From Candidatus Propionivibrio dominans (GTDB lineage: Bacteria > Pseudomonadota > Gammaproteobacteria > Burkholderiales > Rhodocyclaceae), in the NCBI GenBank assembly GCA_016709335.1, contig JADJNC010000001.1:1-52263 (forward strand): a stretch of 52,263 nt of DNA, given 5' to 3'. The translations under genes were made by a program, and so were the position numbers. Positions 26,108-35,025 of this stretch are shown piece by piece; position 1 is the first letter of the stretch, and each line of letters begins with the position of its first letter. Below the pieces are notes generated by a model, which was not told the origin of the DNA, ran no database searches, and was given only the letters and a program-made list of their open reading frames with translations.

Positions 26108-27790
26108 ATGTCCAGCAACAAAACCGAAACCCTCAGCGGTGCGCAGATCGTCGTGCGCCTGCTCGAAAGGCAGGGCGTGCGAACGCTGTCCGGTATCCCC
26201 GGCGGTGCCATCCTGCCGATCTACGATGCCTTGTCGCAGTCGACGCTGATCCATCACGTGCTCGCCCGTCATGAGCAGGGCGCCGGGTTCTTCGCGCAGG
26301 GCATGGCGCGGGCCACTGGCCTGCCCGCCGTTTGCATGGCGTCTTCCGGCCCGGGTGCCACCAATCTGGTGACCGCCATCGCCGACGCCAAGCTCGATTC
26401 GATCCCGCTGGTGGCGATTACCGGTCAGGTTCCCAAGTCGATGATCGGTACCGATGCCTTTCAGGAAGTCGATACCTACGGTTTGACGATCCCGATTACC
26501 AAGCACAATTTCCTGGTCGGTTCGGCCGAGGAGTTGCTCGATGTCATCCCGCATGCCTTCCGTCTGGCCGCTTCCGGTCGCCCCGGTCCGGTGCTGGTCG
26601 ATATTCCGAAGGATGTGCAGAACCAGCGCATTGAGGTCAGCGAGTGGCCCGAGCCTGGCGTGGCTGTTCCGGTTCCGGTTGCCGATACCGGACGGATTGC
26701 CAGCGCGGCGGCGATGATCAATGAAGCCGAACGGCCCATTCTTTACCTTGGCGGCGGCGTGGTGCATTCCGGCGCTTCCGCTCTGGCCGTGGCCTTGGCC
26801 GAGAAGGCCAGCCTGCCGAGCGTGATGACGCTGATGGCGCTGGGGGCGATGCCGGTGGATCATCCTCTTTCGCTTGGCATGCTCGGCATGCACGGCGCAC
26901 GCTGCACCAATTTGGCGCTCGATGAATGCGATCTGCTGATTGCCGTTGGCGCCCGTTTTGATGACCGGGCGACGGGCAAGGTGGCGGCGTTCTGCCCGCA
27001 GGCAAAAATCATCCACATCGACATCGATCCGTCCGAACTCGACAAGGTCAAGACGGCACACGTCGGCATCATGGGCGATGTCAGGAACGTTCTCGAACAA
27101 CTCACGCCGCAGGTCAAAGCCATCATTCGCGCGCCGTGGCTGACGCGCGTGGCCGAGCTGAAGACAAATCATCCGCTGCGCATGCCGGGCATCGATGACC
27201 CGCGCACGCCTTACGGGCTGATCCGCGCCGTCGCCGATTGCCTCGATGACGAAGCGACGATTGCCACTGATGTCGGCCAGCATCAGATGTGGGTGGCGCA
27301 GGCCTATCCGCTTCGTCGACCGCGCCAGTGGCTTACCTCGGGCGGTCTCGGGACGATGGGCTTCGGGTTGCCGGCGGCGATTGGTGCGGCACTGGCCGAA
27401 CCCGAACGTACGGTAGTCTGCTTCACCGGCGACGGCAGCATTCTGATGAACGTCCAGGAGTTCGCCACGGCGGCGGAAGAAGACGCCAATGTGAAAGTCG
27501 TGCTGATGAACAACGCCTCGCTCGGTCTGGTTTTCCAGCAGCAGACCCTGTTCTACGGCGAGCGCATCTTTGCCTCGAAATACAAGGGAATGCCCGATTT
27601 CATCAAGGTCGCCGAAGGCTTTGGCTGGCAGGCGCTCGATCTCGACCAGGCCTCTGACCCGCTCGCAGCGCTGGGCAAGGCGCTGCACTCGCGCGGCCCG
27701 GTGCTGATCCACGTCAGCATCGATATGCGTGAGCAGGTATTACCCATGGTCGCGCCTGGCGCGGCCAACAAAGACATGATCGGAGGCTGA
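26108..27790 (+). CDS. ilvB: Acetolactate synthase large subunit
   Basis: 560 residues, normal length. Catalyses the first common step of valine, leucine and isoleucine synthesis using thiamine diphosphate and FAD. Visible: the catalytic Glu56 in LARHEQGAGF, QVPKSMIGTDAFQEVD, and the thiamine diphosphate motif GDGSILMNVQEF ... VVLMNN near residue 440-470. AAGGAG lies 7 bases before this ATG, which decides it over upstream TTG and ATG codons. Forms an operon with ilvN two bases downstream; likely controlled by the upstream terminator. Confidence 0.95.
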   Translation: MSSNKTETLSGAQIVVRLLERQGVRTLSGIPGGAILPIYDALSQSTLIHHVLARHEQGAGFFAQGMARATGLPAVCMASSGPGATNLVTAIADAKLDSIPLVAITGQVPKSMIGTDAFQEVDTYGLTIPITKHNFLVGSAEELLDVIPHAFRLAASGRPGPVLVDIPKDVQNQRIEVSEWPEPGVAVPVPVADTGRIASAAAMINEAERPILYLGGGVVHSGASALAVALAEKASLPSVMTLMALGAMPVDHPLSLGMLGMHGARCTNLALDECDLLIAVGARFDDRATGKVAAFCPQAKIIHIDIDPSELDKVKTAHVGIMGDVRNVLEQLTPQVKAIIRAPWLTRVAELKTNHPLRMPGIDDPRTPYGLIRAVADCLDDEATIATDVGQHQMWVAQAYPLRRPRQWLTSGGLGTMGFGLPAAIGAALAEPERTVVCFTGDGSILMNVQEFATAAEEDANVKVVLMNNASLGLVFQQQTLFYGERIFASKYKGMPDFIKVAEGFGWQALDLDQASDPLAALGKALHSRGPVLIHVSIDMREQVLPMVAPGAANKDMIGG

Positions 27791-27792
27791 AA

Positions 27793-28101
27793 ATGAATGC
27801 AAATACCAAAACCGAAAACCAGGCGCTCTCGCGGACGGTGCTTGAGCTTGACGTGAACAACCATGCCGGTGTGATGTCGCACGTTGTCGGCCTTTTCTCG
27901 CGCCGCGCCTACAACGTCGAAGGCATTCTGGTGATGCCCGTTGGCAATGGCGAGACCAGTCGAATCTGGCTGATGGTCAACGAAGAAGCCCGACTGGAGC
28001 AGATGGTGAAACAGGTCGAAAAGCTGGAAGACGTTCTGGCCGTACGCCGGCACGGTGCGACGCATGAAGTTTTCGAGCGCATGGAGGAGTATTTTCGTTA
28101 G
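27793..28101 (+). CDS. ilvN: Acetolactate synthase small regulatory subunit (IlvN type)
   Basis: 102 residues: a single ACT domain (LELDVNNHAGVMSHVVGLFSRR in part, YNVEGILVMPVGNGETSRIW) that binds valine for feedback inhibition. It is as short as E. coli IlvN (about 96) and lacks the extra C-terminal domain of IlvH. Begins two bases after the ilvB stop. The large and small subunits together form the holoenzyme. Confidence 0.92.
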   Translation: MNANTKTENQALSRTVLELDVNNHAGVMSHVVGLFSRRAYNVEGILVMPVGNGETSRIWLMVNEEARLEQMVKQVEKLEDVLAVRRHGATHEVFERMEEYFR

Positions 28102-28123
28102 CAGTCGGTAAAGTCGAAAGGCA

Positions 28124-28386
28124 AACCACCAAGTCACCAAGTTCACCAAGGCGCACCAAGTTGACGGCATTCTTCAGGAGAAGGTGATGTTTTCTTCGTG
28201 CAGCCTGGTGTCCCTTGTGCCCAAGTGGTGATATCCAGGAGTAGGTCGGGTTAGCGTAGCGTCCCCCAGGAGGATTTGCTTCGCAGCATAACCCGACCAA
28301 CGAGACTCACCAGGTTGTCATCAGCCTTAACGGGAGGGTGTTGCTTTCTTGGTGCAACTTGGTGTCCTTTGTGCCTTGGTGGTGAG
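28124..28386. repeat. Nested palindromic repeats after ilvN
   Basis: An outer pair of CACCAAG-rich arms (ACCACCAAGTCACCAAG at the left; CTTTGTGCCTTGGTGGTG at the right) surrounds a second palindrome, GGTCGGGTTA ... TAACCCGACC (28243-28298). A partial further copy of the outer arm lies near 28200-28230. This looks like one mobile palindrome inserted into or beside another. Confidence 0.7.
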
Positions 28387-28395
28387 ACCAAGGTT

Positions 28396-29262
28396 TTAGT
28401 CCTGGTGTCGAATCGACGCCGATTCAAATGCGAGCAGCGCATTCTTTCGTTCGCTGCCCCAGCGGTATTGCCCTATGTCGCCGCTTTCGCGGATGACGCG
28501 ATGGCAGGGGATGAGCAGTGCAATGCGGTTCTGGGCCAGCGCCGTGCCGACGGCGCGCCCGGCTTGCGGGTTGCCGATCATCGCGGCCAGGGTTTGATAG
28601 GAGACGATTTCTCCGCCTGGAATTCTCAGCAGCGCTTCCCAGACCTTGATCTGGAAATTCGTTCCCCGCAGCAGAAGATGCAGTGGCGCTTGCTGTGGCT
28701 CTCGTAAGTTGCCAAAGGCAAACAGGCGCGCGATAGTTGCGGCGAGGGCGCTGTCGTCGTGTAGCAGTCGGGCTTGAGGCCACTCGTCATGCAGCGCGGC
28801 AATGGCGATGGCCATGTCGTCGCCTGTCGTGAAGTGGAGATGGCAGAGGCCGCGTTGCGTGGTGCCGGCGATGACCCGCCCGAATGGCGTCAGTCCGAAG
28901 CCATAGGTGATCTCCAGCCCTTCACCGTGCGCGCGGACTTCGCCCGGTGTCACCGCATCGCAGGCGATCATCAGGTCGTGCAGGCGACCGGGGCCCGACA
29001 GTCCGCTGGCGTGCGCGGCGGCGAGGACGTCGTGGCTCTGGCGCAGCAGCGATCTGGCGTGTTCCCTGGTCAGGTATTGCAGAAAGCGCTTGGGCGAAAT
29101 GCCGGCCCAGGTACTGAATATGCGCTGCAGATGGGAAGGACTGAGGCCGATATGCGCAGCAATTTCCTCAAGACCCGGCTGCTGGCGAGCGTTCTGCCGG
29201 ATGAAGCGGATGGCCTGCGCGACGGTTTCGTAGGCTTGGCAGCGTTCGGCCATCTCGTTCAT
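28396..29262 (-). CDS. Ada-like AraC regulator fused to methylated-DNA cysteine methyltransferase
   Basis: 288 residues from ATG after CGGAG. An AraC-type HTH domain (residues about 10-100: LEEIAAHIGLSPSHLQRIFS) is fused to an O6-methylguanine-DNA methyltransferase domain (RGTNFQIKVWEALLRIPGGE in part; active-site PCHRVI). It lacks the N-terminal Ada zinc-binding domain that repairs phosphotriesters, so it is a shortened Ada. Repairs alkylated DNA by suicide transfer and may regulate its own gene. The frame stays open 46 codons upstream; that part has no recognisable domain. Confidence 0.9.
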   Translation of the reverse strand: MNEMAERCQAYETVAQAIRFIRQNARQQPGLEEIAAHIGLSPSHLQRIFSTWAGISPKRFLQYLTREHARSLLRQSHDVLAAAHASGLSGPGRLHDLMIACDAVTPGEVRAHGEGLEITYGFGLTPFGRVIAGTTQRGLCHLHFTTGDDMAIAIAALHDEWPQARLLHDDSALAATIARLFAFGNLREPQQAPLHLLLRGTNFQIKVWEALLRIPGGEIVSYQTLAAMIGNPQAGRAVGTALAQNRIALLIPCHRVIRESGDIGQYRWGSERKNALLAFESASIRHQD

Positions 29263-29529
29263 GTGCGTTGCTCCGGCAGAAACGAAAAGCCGTAGCGGGT
29301 TGTCGGCAGGAATGCTCGGTAAAGGTTCGAGGGGTACATAAGCAAACTCGTCGTGTAGATTCGGTTCACCATTGTGTCTGCGAAAGAAATGGCGTGCCAC
29401 CCGATTCTTGCGCTCAGCAGGGAAATTTCATGGAATTGAACATGACACTTGTTTTTCAGATAGAGGATTTAGGCTATAACATGCGCAAGGGAACACGTTG
29501 TTACCGGGTTAACCGTTCAGGGAAGAAGG

Positions 29530-30192
29530 ATGCGTCTGCTGCTCGTCGAGGATGACAGGATGATTGGCGCCAGTGTGCAGAGTGGCCTGCGACAGGAAGG
29601 CTACTCGGTGGACTGGGTGCGCGATGGCGCGGCGGCCGAACTGGCGATCGCCAATGGCGTTTATGAGCTGATCCTGCTCGACCTTGGCCTGCCGCGAAAA
29701 ACCGGCCTGGATCTGCTCGCTGCTTTGCGCAGGAAAGGCAGTGTCTTGCCGGTGCTGGTGATCACCGCACGCGATTCGGTCGCTGACCGGGTCAAGGGGC
29801 TGGATGCCGGAGCCGACGACTATCTGGTCAAACCCTTTAATCTCGATGAACTGTCGGCGCGCATTCGCGCCCTGTTACGGCGGCAAGCCGGTCGTGCCTC
29901 GCCGGTGATCGAACACGGTCCACTTTCGCTCAATCCGGCGACGCACGATGTTTTCCTGGACGGCGCACCGGTCAATCTCTCAGGCCGTGAATTTTCTTTG
30001 CTGCACGCGCTGCTTGAGCATCCGGGCGTGCCACTCTCGCGTGCCCAACTGGAAGAGCGCATCTACGGTTGGGATGAAGAGGTCGAGAGCAATACAGTCG
30101 AGGTGTATATTCATTCCTTGCGCCGCAAACTGGGCGCCGAGTGGATACGCAATGTTCGCGGCGTCGGTTATCGGGTAGCGGAACTGCCATGA
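29530..30192 (+). CDS. OmpR-family response regulator (QseB/PmrA type)
   Basis: 220 residues. Receiver domain with acidic pocket (VEDD), phosphoacceptor Asp51 (LILLDLGLP) and Lys in LVKPFNLDEL. C-terminal winged helix with the OmpR pattern (LSGREFSLLHALLEHPG, SNTVEVYIHSLRRKLG, IRNVRGVGYRV). AAGGA precedes the ATG. Overlaps the kinase gene by ATGA. Target genes probably include degP (see the box before it). Confidence 0.92.
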   Translation: MRLLLVEDDRMIGASVQSGLRQEGYSVDWVRDGAAAELAIANGVYELILLDLGLPRKTGLDLLAALRRKGSVLPVLVITARDSVADRVKGLDAGADDYLVKPFNLDELSARIRALLRRQAGRASPVIEHGPLSLNPATHDVFLDGAPVNLSGREFSLLHALLEHPGVPLSRAQLEERIYGWDEEVESNTVEVYIHSLRRKLGAEWIRNVRGVGYRVAELP

Positions 30193-31523
30193 AATCAATC
30201 CGGAAAAATCTGCTGGTGGCGCTGCTCGGAGCCATGGCCGTGGTTATGCTGCTCGGCGGCTGGGCGACCTTCAGAGCCGCGCGCAATGAAGCCGGAACCC
30301 TGTTCGACTATCATCTGCAACAGATTGCCCTGTCTTTGCGTGACCAGACGTTTCAGGGGTCCGCCGAGGCATTGGCCAGTGACGAGAGTCTGGAGTTCGT
30401 GATCCGCGTCTGGGACCGGAACGGTCTGACCGTCTACTATTCCCGGCCTCACCAGACGCTGCCCGAACTCACCCGCCTGGGCTATTCGACGTCAGAAACC
30501 CGCGAGGGGGAATGGCGGGTTTTTGCCACCCAGTACCATGGCCTGACCATTGCCGTGGCGCAGCCGATGCGTGTGCGCAATCAACTCGCCGCCGATGCCG
30601 CCTGGAGTACGCTGAAGCCTTTTTTTGTCCTGCTGCCGGCGCTCGGCCTGCTGATCTGGGGCCTGGTCGGTCGCGGCTTGCGGCCTCTGGCGCAGCTTGC
30701 GCGCTCGGTTAAGGCGCGCACACCAGATTCGCTCGACCCGCTGCAGCCGGCCGAAGTGCCTGAAGAAGTGCAGCCTCTGGTATTTTCGCTCAACGACCTG
30801 CTGGCCCGACTGAAGGCGGCGCTGGATGCGCAGCGTGCCTTTGTGGCCGATGCCGCGCATGAATTGCGCACGCCCCTGACTGCGCTGCAATTGCAGTTGC
30901 AACTCGTTGAACGCGCCACAAACCCGGAGGAGAGGACGGCGGCGCTTGGCGAACTCAGGAACGGACTGCAAAGAACTACCCATGCCGTCCAGCAACTGCT
31001 GACACTGGCGCGGCAGGAGCCGGGAGCCACCGAGTATCGGCTGACCACGGTGAGTCTGCCCGATCTGGTACTGCGTTCGGTGGTCGAGCATCAGCGGCTT
31101 GCCGAGGTCAGGCAAATAGATCTGAATGTCACCGAGGCCGATCCGGCGGCGGTGGTGTCGGGGGATGTCGATGCCCTGCGCATCCTGCTCGCCAACCTCG
31201 TCGGCAATGCGCTGCGCTATACCCCTGGCGGCGGGCAGGTCGATGTCTCGTGCCGCATCCGTGATGGCCGCGCCTGCCTTGAAGTCGCCGACAGCGGGCC
31301 GGGAATTCCCGTCACAGAGCGCGAACGCGTTTTTGACCGCTTCTACCGCCGGGGTGGCGAAGCGCATGGCGACGACGAGGGCCAGACCGGGAGCGGACTC
31401 GGACTGTCGATTGTGCGCACGATTGCCGATCGGCACGCGGCACAGGTCAGCCTTGCCGATTCCGATTCGGGTGGTTTGCTGGTGCGAGTCAAATTCCCCG
31501 GCGACGAAAACGCGGCAGGGTGA
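30189..31523 (+). CDS. Two-component sensor histidine kinase (QseC type)
   Basis: 444 residues. Membrane segments at about 8-28 and 144-163 enclose a periplasmic sensor of about 115 residues. HAMP linker, then HisKA with the phosphorylated His224 (DAAHELRTPL), N-box NLVGNALRYTPGGG, G1 DSGPGIP, G2 GSGLGLSIV. Translationally coupled to the response regulator (ATGA). The signal is unknown; the neighbouring degP suggests envelope stress or cationic or metal ligands, as inference. Confidence 0.92.
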   Translation: MKSIRKNLLVALLGAMAVVMLLGGWATFRAARNEAGTLFDYHLQQIALSLRDQTFQGSAEALASDESLEFVIRVWDRNGLTVYYSRPHQTLPELTRLGYSTSETREGEWRVFATQYHGLTIAVAQPMRVRNQLAADAAWSTLKPFFVLLPALGLLIWGLVGRGLRPLAQLARSVKARTPDSLDPLQPAEVPEEVQPLVFSLNDLLARLKAALDAQRAFVADAAHELRTPLTALQLQLQLVERATNPEERTAALGELRNGLQRTTHAVQQLLTLARQEPGATEYRLTTVSLPDLVLRSVVEHQRLAEVRQIDLNVTEADPAAVVSGDVDALRILLANLVGNALRYTPGGGQVDVSCRIRDGRACLEVADSGPGIPVTERERVFDRFYRRGGEAHGDDEGQTGSGLGLSIVRTIADRHAAQVSLADSDSGGLLVRVKFPGDENAAG

Positions 31524-31561
31524 TTGATGGGCTTAAGGATCCGCTGATCAAGTCTCAAATC

Positions 31562-31657
31562 GTCATTCCGGCGCACCCCAGGAGTGTTTACTTCGGGGCA
31601 AAAGCCGAAATCCAGAAATGTCAAGGCACTGGACACCGGCTTCCGCCGGTGTGACGG
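31562..31657. repeat. Two REP-like palindromes, one with an insertion in its loop
   Basis: The first (GTCATTCCGGCG ... AAAGCCGAAATCCAG) is like the copy after potD but carries about 25 extra bases in its loop (CACCCCAGGAGTGTTTACTT and on). The second is GGACACCGGC TTCC GCCGGTGTGACGG. They separate the kinase gene from degP. Confidence 0.65.
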
Positions 31658-31672
31658 CTTATTCAGCGTTTC

Positions 31673-31689
31673 CTTAAGTCAATTTTAAG
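31673..31689 (+). promoter_or_regulatory. PmrA/BasR-like box upstream of degP
   Basis: CTTAAG, five bases, TTTAAG matches the YTTAAK-N5-YTTAAK direct repeat bound by PmrA/QseB-type regulators. A TAGGAT element 11 bases downstream could be the -10, placing the box over the -35 as in activated promoters. A regulator of this family is encoded immediately upstream. Confidence 0.55.
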
Positions 31690-31759
31690 TTTCTCGCTAG
31701 TAGGATTCTTTCCATTGCAATGCGCTTCGCTTGCATTGATGAACTACAGGAGAACGAAC

Positions 31760-33229
31760 ATGAATTCCAAAACCTTGAAAATCAGTGTGATTGCCGGTTT
31801 GATTACGGCGGGACTGGGCGGTGCCTACTCGATCGGCAGCGGCAATGCCCTGTCGCCAGCCCAGGCTTCGGCCCCCCCTGCGCTGATAGCTCCGGCGATG
31901 GCGGCTACTGTTGCCGCTCCGCTGACTCCCTTGCCCGACATGAGCGCCATCGTTGCGCGCAACGGCGCGGCGGTAGTCAATATCAGCGTTACCGGGACGG
32001 GCAGGAATTCCGCCGAGATGTCGGATTCGCCAAAGCTCGATCCAAACGATCCGCTCTTCGAGTTCTACCGCCGCTTTGGTGTTCCGCAGCAACGCGGTGA
32101 ACGACCGGTGCGTGGACAGGGTTCCGGTTTCATCCTGCGCGAAGATGGCATCGTGCTGACCAATGCTCATGTCGTTGATGGCGCCGACGAGGTGACGGTC
32201 AAGCTGATCGACAAACGTGAATTCAAGGCCAAGGTGCTGGGACTCGACAAACCGAGCGATGTCGCTGTGCTCAAGATCGAGGCGCAGAATCTGCCGACCC
32301 TGAAGGTCGGCAGTGCCGCCAATACGCGCGTTGGCGAGTGGGTGCTGGCCATCGGTTCGCCTTTCGGCTTCGAGAATAGTGCCAGCGCCGGCATTGTTTC
32401 GGCCAAATCACGTTCGCTGCCGGATGACAATTACATTCCCTTCATTCAGACCGATGTAGCGGTCAATCCCGGCAATTCGGGTGGCCCGCTGTTCAACATG
32501 GCGGGCGAGGTGATCGGTATCAACTCCCAGATATACAGCCGGACGGGAGGGTATCAGGGTCTTTCGTTTGCCATCCCGATCGAGGTGGTGATGAATGTCG
32601 AGGCGCAGATCGTCAAGAACGGAAAGGTGCAGCGCGGTCGGCTCGGGATCGCGATTCAGGAACTGAACCAGTCACTGTCCGATTCGTTCGGCCTGAAAAA
32701 TTCGATGGGTGCGCTGGTCAGTTCGGTTGAGAACGAGAGCCCGGCGGCTAAGGCCGGGCTTGAACCCGGCGATGTGATTCTGTCGCTTAACGGCAAGGCC
32801 ATTTCGAGTTCAAGCGAATTGCCTTTGCTGGTTGCCGATATCCCCCCCGGCGAGTCGGCCCGCTTGCAGGTCTGGCGCAAGGGCGCAACGCGTGAAATCG
32901 AAGTGAAAGTCGGCGCCCAGAAGGAGGCCAGACTGGCCAGCGCCGATAGCAAGAAAGAGGCGCAGGGACGTCTTGGCCTGGCCTTGCGCTCACTGACGCC
33001 GGATGAGCGTCGTCAGGTGGACGGCAAGAACGGTTTGCTGGTCGAGGATGTTGGCGGCGCCGCAGCACGCGCCGGCATTCGTCCGGGAGATGTCGTTCTG
33101 GCGCTCAACGGCGAGCCGGTCAATAGCGTTGAGCAGTTGCGCGGACTGGTGTCCAAAGCCGAAAAACGGGTGGCCTTGCTGATTCAGCGCGACGATGCCA
33201 AGCTGTTTGTTCCGGTTGATCTCGGGTGA
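31760..33229 (+). CDS. degP: Periplasmic serine protease, DegP/MucD (Do) family
   Basis: 489 residues from ATG after ACAGGAGAAC. N-terminal signal or anchor segment (ISVIAGLITAGLGGAYSIG), then the trypsin-like domain with catalytic His137 (TNAHVVDGAD), Asp167 (KPSDVAVLKI) and Ser240 (NPGNSGGPL). Two PDZ domains follow (LVSSVENESPAAKAGLEPGDVIL; NGLLVEDVGGAAARAGIRPGDV, in part). Degrades or refolds misfolded envelope proteins. Directly downstream of the two-component pair. Confidence 0.93.
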   Translation: MNSKTLKISVIAGLITAGLGGAYSIGSGNALSPAQASAPPALIAPAMAATVAAPLTPLPDMSAIVARNGAAVVNISVTGTGRNSAEMSDSPKLDPNDPLFEFYRRFGVPQQRGERPVRGQGSGFILREDGIVLTNAHVVDGADEVTVKLIDKREFKAKVLGLDKPSDVAVLKIEAQNLPTLKVGSAANTRVGEWVLAIGSPFGFENSASAGIVSAKSRSLPDDNYIPFIQTDVAVNPGNSGGPLFNMAGEVIGINSQIYSRTGGYQGLSFAIPIEVVMNVEAQIVKNGKVQRGRLGIAIQELNQSLSDSFGLKNSMGALVSSVENESPAAKAGLEPGDVILSLNGKAISSSSELPLLVADIPPGESARLQVWRKGATREIEVKVGAQKEARLASADSKKEAQGRLGLALRSLTPDERRQVDGKNGLLVEDVGGAAARAGIRPGDVVLALNGEPVNSVEQLRGLVSKAEKRVALLIQRDDAKLFVPVDLG

Positions 33230-33290
33230 TGCGATGGCGGCCAGGCGGGGGCTCCCGGTTGATACCGGGGGCGTTCGGGAGTGACCTCGC

Positions 33291-33446
33291 CTATTTCCTC
33301 CCGCCGTGCGAACCGCCTTTGTCCCAGCCGAAGCGAACGCTACGTTGCCAGCGCTGATCTGCCTGCCGTAACGGGTTGGCTGCGGGTTGGCGACCCGGCG
33401 CGGCCCTGGGCTTGACGGGTTTTTTCGGTTTGACGGTGATGGGCAT
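33291..33446 (-). CDS. Possible small basic protein of 51 residues
   Basis: Frame from [23 protein letters not shown], to [16 protein letters not shown] and stop. Strongly basic, codon use like the surrounding genes, but no clear ribosome binding site and no family I recognise. It fills most of the gap between degP and aroC on the opposite strand. Confidence 0.3.
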   Translation of the reverse strand: MPITVKPKKPVKPRAAPGRQPAANPLRQADQRWQRSVRFGWDKGGSHGGRK

Positions 33447-33512
33447 GAGCAGGTCGATGGAAAACAGGGCTATGATAAACTTTCCCTCAATTCTATCGCT
33501 CCCGAGATATCC

Positions 33513-34598
33513 ATGTCCGGCAACACGATTGGCACCTTGTTTACGCTTACTTCGTTCGGCGAGTCACATGGGCCGGCCATCGGTTGCGTCGTTGATGGTT
33601 GCCCGCCGGGGCTGGATCTTTGCGAAGCGGATATCCAGGCTGAACTGGACCGACGCAAGCCGGGCACTTCGCGCCATGTGACGCAGCGCCGCGAACCGGA
33701 TACGGTCGAAATCCTGTCCGGTGTCTTTGCCGGAAAAACCACCGGTACGCCGATCGGCTTGCTGATCCGCAACCAGGATCAGCGCAGCAAGGACTACGGC
33801 AACATCGCCGAAACATTCCGGCCGGGCCATGCCGACTATGCTTATACGCAAAAATACGGCTTCCGCGACCATCGTGGTGGCGGTCGTTCGTCGGCGCGCG
33901 AAACGGCGGTGCGCGTTGCGGCCGGGGCCATTGCGCGGAAATGGCTGAAGCAGCGCTACGGCGTGACGATCCAGGGCTGGATGAGTCAACTCGGACCGAT
34001 TCCGATTCCCTTTGTCGATGCCACCCAGATTTTCGGAAACCCGTTCTTTGCCGCGAATGCCTCAATTGTTCCGCAGCTTGAGAAGTTCATGGACGCCTTG
34101 CGCAAGTCCGGCGATTCGGTGGGCGCAAAAATCAGCGTTGCCGCGAGTGGTGTGCCGCCGGGCTGGGGCGAGCCAGTCTATGAGCGTCTTGATGCCGATA
34201 TTGCCTTCGCCATGATGGGAATAAACGCCGTGAAGGGGGTCGAGATCGGCGCCGGTTTTGCCAGCGTTGAGCAGAAGGGCAGCGAGCACAGCGACGAGAT
34301 GACGCCGCAGGGCTTCCTGACCAACAACGCCGGTGGCGTGCTCGGTGGCATTTCCACCGGTCAGGACATTCTGGTGCATATCGCCATCAAGCCGACGTCG
34401 AGCATTCGTCTGCCGCGCCGCTCGGTGAATCTGGCCGGAGAGCCAGTGCTGGTCGAGACACACGGGCGTCACGACCCTTGCGTAGGCATCCGTGCGACGC
34501 CGATTGCCGAGGCCATGCTGGCGCTGGTACTGATCGATCATGCCTTGCGCCAGCGCGCGCAATGTGGCGATGTGGTCTGTGCTACGCCACGAATTTGA
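33513..34598 (+). CDS. aroC: Chorismate synthase
   Basis: 361 residues. Makes chorismate from EPSP with reduced FMN, the last step of the shikimate pathway. Family signatures [36 protein letters not shown] and [15 protein letters not shown] are complete. ATG gives [20 protein letters not shown], the standard N-terminus; the frame is open upstream without meaning. Followed by a terminator. Confidence 0.96.
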   Translation: MSGNTIGTLFTLTSFGESHGPAIGCVVDGCPPGLDLCEADIQAELDRRKPGTSRHVTQRREPDTVEILSGVFAGKTTGTPIGLLIRNQDQRSKDYGNIAETFRPGHADYAYTQKYGFRDHRGGGRSSARETAVRVAAGAIARKWLKQRYGVTIQGWMSQLGPIPIPFVDATQIFGNPFFAANASIVPQLEKFMDALRKSGDSVGAKISVAASGVPPGWGEPVYERLDADIAFAMMGINAVKGVEIGAGFASVEQKGSEHSDEMTPQGFLTNNAGGVLGGISTGQDILVHIAIKPTSSIRLPRRSVNLAGEPVLVETHGRHDPCVGIRATPIAEAMLALVLIDHALRQRAQCGDVVCATPRI

Positions 34599-34662
34599 GG
34601 AGCGCTTGACGTCTTTATTTAGCTGGCTAAACTTACGGGGTTCGCAGGTGTTACAGGAGTGT

Positions 34663-34688
34663 GACAGGCCGTCAGGTCTGTCTTTTTT
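34663..34688 (+). terminator. Intrinsic terminator after aroC
   Basis: GACAGGCC GTCA GGTCTGTC (8-base stem with one G-U pair) followed by TTTTTT. Confidence 0.75.
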
Positions 34689-34741
34689 CAACCACGCTGG
34701 CTGTGCAGTGAGTAGGCCAGGAACAGTGAGAGGGCACGATC

Positions 34742-34993
34742 ATGCAAGTAGAGCATCACGAGCTTCACCGCGAGTTCCCCGAATTTCTGGATGTAATGCA
34801 GGTGTTGAGAACGTCGGATAGCAGTTTCAGCCGAATGTTTGACGAGTATCACAGTCTCACCAATGAAGTAGAGCGCCTTGAAGAAGATGACGTTCCGGTC
34901 GCCGATTTCACGATCGAGGAAATGAAAAAAGTGCGCGTGCGGCTCAAGGACAAGATGTATCGGATTCTGGTCGCACACAAGAACAGCAACTGA
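34742..34993 (+). CDS. DUF465 (YdcH-like) small protein
   Basis: 83 residues, helical and charged: HHELHREFPEFLDVMQVLRT, FDEYHSLTNEVERLEEDDVP, KVRVRLKDKMYRILVA. Matches the short coiled-coil DUF465 family of unknown function that is widespread in proteobacteria. Stands alone between the aroC terminator and the MFS gene. Confidence 0.82.
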   Translation: MQVEHHELHREFPEFLDVMQVLRTSDSSFSRMFDEYHSLTNEVERLEEDDVPVADFTIEEMKKVRVRLKDKMYRILVAHKNSN

Positions 34994-35025
34994 CCCTTGC
35001 GCGATGCATCCAGTAGAATTGCCGG

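Noticed and set aside
25703..27712. A 669-codon open frame on the minus strand opposite ilvB
   Set aside because: It mirrors the whole of ilvB, has a shadow composition rich in His, Arg and Gln, and no family motif. High-GC coding DNA commonly leaves the antisense frame open.
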